A stretch of 25,124 nt of DNA from WRIS01 sp050945135 (GTDB lineage Bacteria; Actinomycetota; Coriobacteriia; Coriobacteriales; Eggerthellaceae): contig JBMNSJ010000031.1 of the NCBI GenBank assembly GCA_050945135.1, positions 1-25,124 of the forward strand, given 5' to 3'. Below, piece by piece: positions 24,309-25,124 of this stretch. The stretch's first letter is position 1; each line of letters begins with the position of its first letter. The translations under genes were made by a program, and so were the position numbers. A model generated the notes under the pieces. It was not told the origin of the DNA. It ran no database searches and was given only the letters and a program-made list of their open reading frames with translations.

Positions 24309-25037
24309 ATGGATTCTCAGAAGTTGCTCACGTCGGTAAAAAGCTGCTTTTCTGTGCTCACACTGGTGCTGGTGTTTTCGTCGGTGTTTCTTATTCGGTG
24401 CGATCCTATTGATAACAGCTTTGCTACCACCGTTACGGTTTACGTAACGAACTTTATCGTGCTCATTGCCGTCTCTGCTTATTCGTATTACCGACAAATC
24501 AACCTAAGATTTCTCTACTTTGTCCTTTTCGCACTCGTTGTTGCAGACCTCATAATGCCGACGAATGCCACGGGTGCACTCCTGGTTTTGTCAGACATTC
24601 TAACGGGAGCTGTGTGTGGGGTAGCTTTGATGCTGTTTGCAGGCATGCTCTCGTTTTCTACCCCGGAGAGCATCAGGCGCATAATTCTTGTGGGCGTTGC
24701 AGGCGCATCGCTCGTCATGCCGCTGTTCCATGTCTTTACCGAATTCGACGGCGTACTGATCCGCCAGATACTTTTCGCCTTGGTGCTGGTGACCGCCTTC
24801 GCATTCTTGTTCATCGTGGACGATACAAAAAACCCTCTCCCTGCTGCAAAAGAAGTTTTCCGAGAGTATGGAAATAAGGGAAAGCATTTGTCGGGCTTTC
24901 TTTTTTCTCAGCGAAGGTCGACGTTGATTACGCTGATTATGATCACCCCCTTCTTCTTCTGTCAGGGTGTGTTTGGGGATATCTCGTTTGAGAAGGGGTG
25001 GCATGACCCCCTGAATCTGATCCAACCCCAGTGTTAG
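24309..25037 (+). pseudogene. LuxR-type membrane regulator, N-terminal part only, truncated by IS3 element
   Basis: The start at 24309 (MDSQKLLTSVK) follows AGGA about ten bases upstream. The sequence is a series of about six or more hydrophobic helices (VLTLVLVFSSVFLIR, FIVLIAVSAYSYY, FLYFVLFALVVADLIMP and others), then a charged loop and the start of another helix. This matches the MFS-like membrane half of the long LuxR-family regulators common in Eggerthellaceae, often encoded beside a Tat flavoprotein as here. The frame enters the mobile element near 25004 and stops at 25037, so the C-terminal helix-turn-helix is missing. Identification rests on topology and on the neighbour rather than on a clear motif. 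Confidence 0.65.
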
Positions 25038-25124
25038 GAAATAGATAGAATTCGACACTGAAGGGAAAGGACCAGACAATGAAAAAGACACGCTACACCA
25101 CAGAGCAGATCATCATGAACCTGC
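25004..25124 (+). mobile_element. IS3-family insertion sequence, left end only
   Basis: TGACCCCC at 25004-25011 resembles the TGA-starting ends of IS3-family elements, and an OrfA-like start codon follows 75 bases later. A 6-bp inverted pair (CAGTGT, ACACTG) lies between. The element runs past the window, so its length and right end are unknown. Confidence 0.65.
25079..25124 (+). CDS. IS3-family transposase OrfA, first 15 codons
   Basis: The visible product MKKTRYTTEQIIMNL matches the common start of IS3-family OrfA helix-turn-helix proteins (MKKxRYTxEQII). AAGGGAAAGG lies just upstream. The rest lies beyond the window. Confidence 0.75.
   Translation, partial: MKKTRYTTEQIIMNL

Overview
The window looks like accessory-rich chromosome of a gut-type Coriobacteriia, probably an Eggerthellaceae member of moderate GC. 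This rests on three things: a Tat-exported fumarate-reductase-like flavoprotein divergent from a membrane-anchored LuxR-type regulator, a lysozyme-like exoprotein of the kind common in that class, and paired PspC/bPH2 envelope genes. Species cannot be named from the sequence alone.

Layout. (1) 1-1460 is an IS256-family element (minus-strand transposase, matched inverted ends) that has cut into a type-I ABC exporter gene; only its last ~52 codons survive (1465-1623). (2) 2019-8393 is a tight plus-strand cluster of envelope genes: YdbS-like and YdbT-like bPH2 proteins, a hemolysin-III/PAQR protein, a CNNM/HlyC-CorC protein and two PspC proteins. (3) 8569-9531 is a secreted lysozyme-like hydrolase with a clear promoter and a terminator-like hairpin in its leader. 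(4) 10145-14672 is a minus-strand pair: a Ser/Thr kinase-TPR-WD40 protein and a frameshifted TerB-like gene. (5) 15392-17602 is a large Tat lipoprotein of unknown function with a beta-repeat N-part, an acidic linker and a pore-former-like helical C-part. (6) 18119-21967 is an ADP-ribosylglycohydrolase followed by a Sau3AI-like GATC restriction endonuclease and a C5-cytosine methyltransferase. (7) 22098-25037 is a decayed flavoprotein/LuxR pair: the flavoprotein has a frameshift and an amber stop, and the regulator is truncated by an IS3-family element that starts near 25004 and runs off the window.

The most unusual signal is between genes. A composite repeat of about 366 bp, made of two long imperfect palindromes joined by a linker, occurs three times (about 9611-10061, 14771-15136, 17681-18046). 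It surrounds the kinase, lipoprotein and restriction genes. Palindrome arms differ between copies yet stay paired within each copy. In the first copy the core of palindrome 1 is inverted relative to the other two, and the linker has expanded into four 29-bp tandem units. I do not recognise this family. A second notable signal is a cluster of three GATC sites in 31 bp just upstream of the methyltransferase, while the rest of the endonuclease gene has none.
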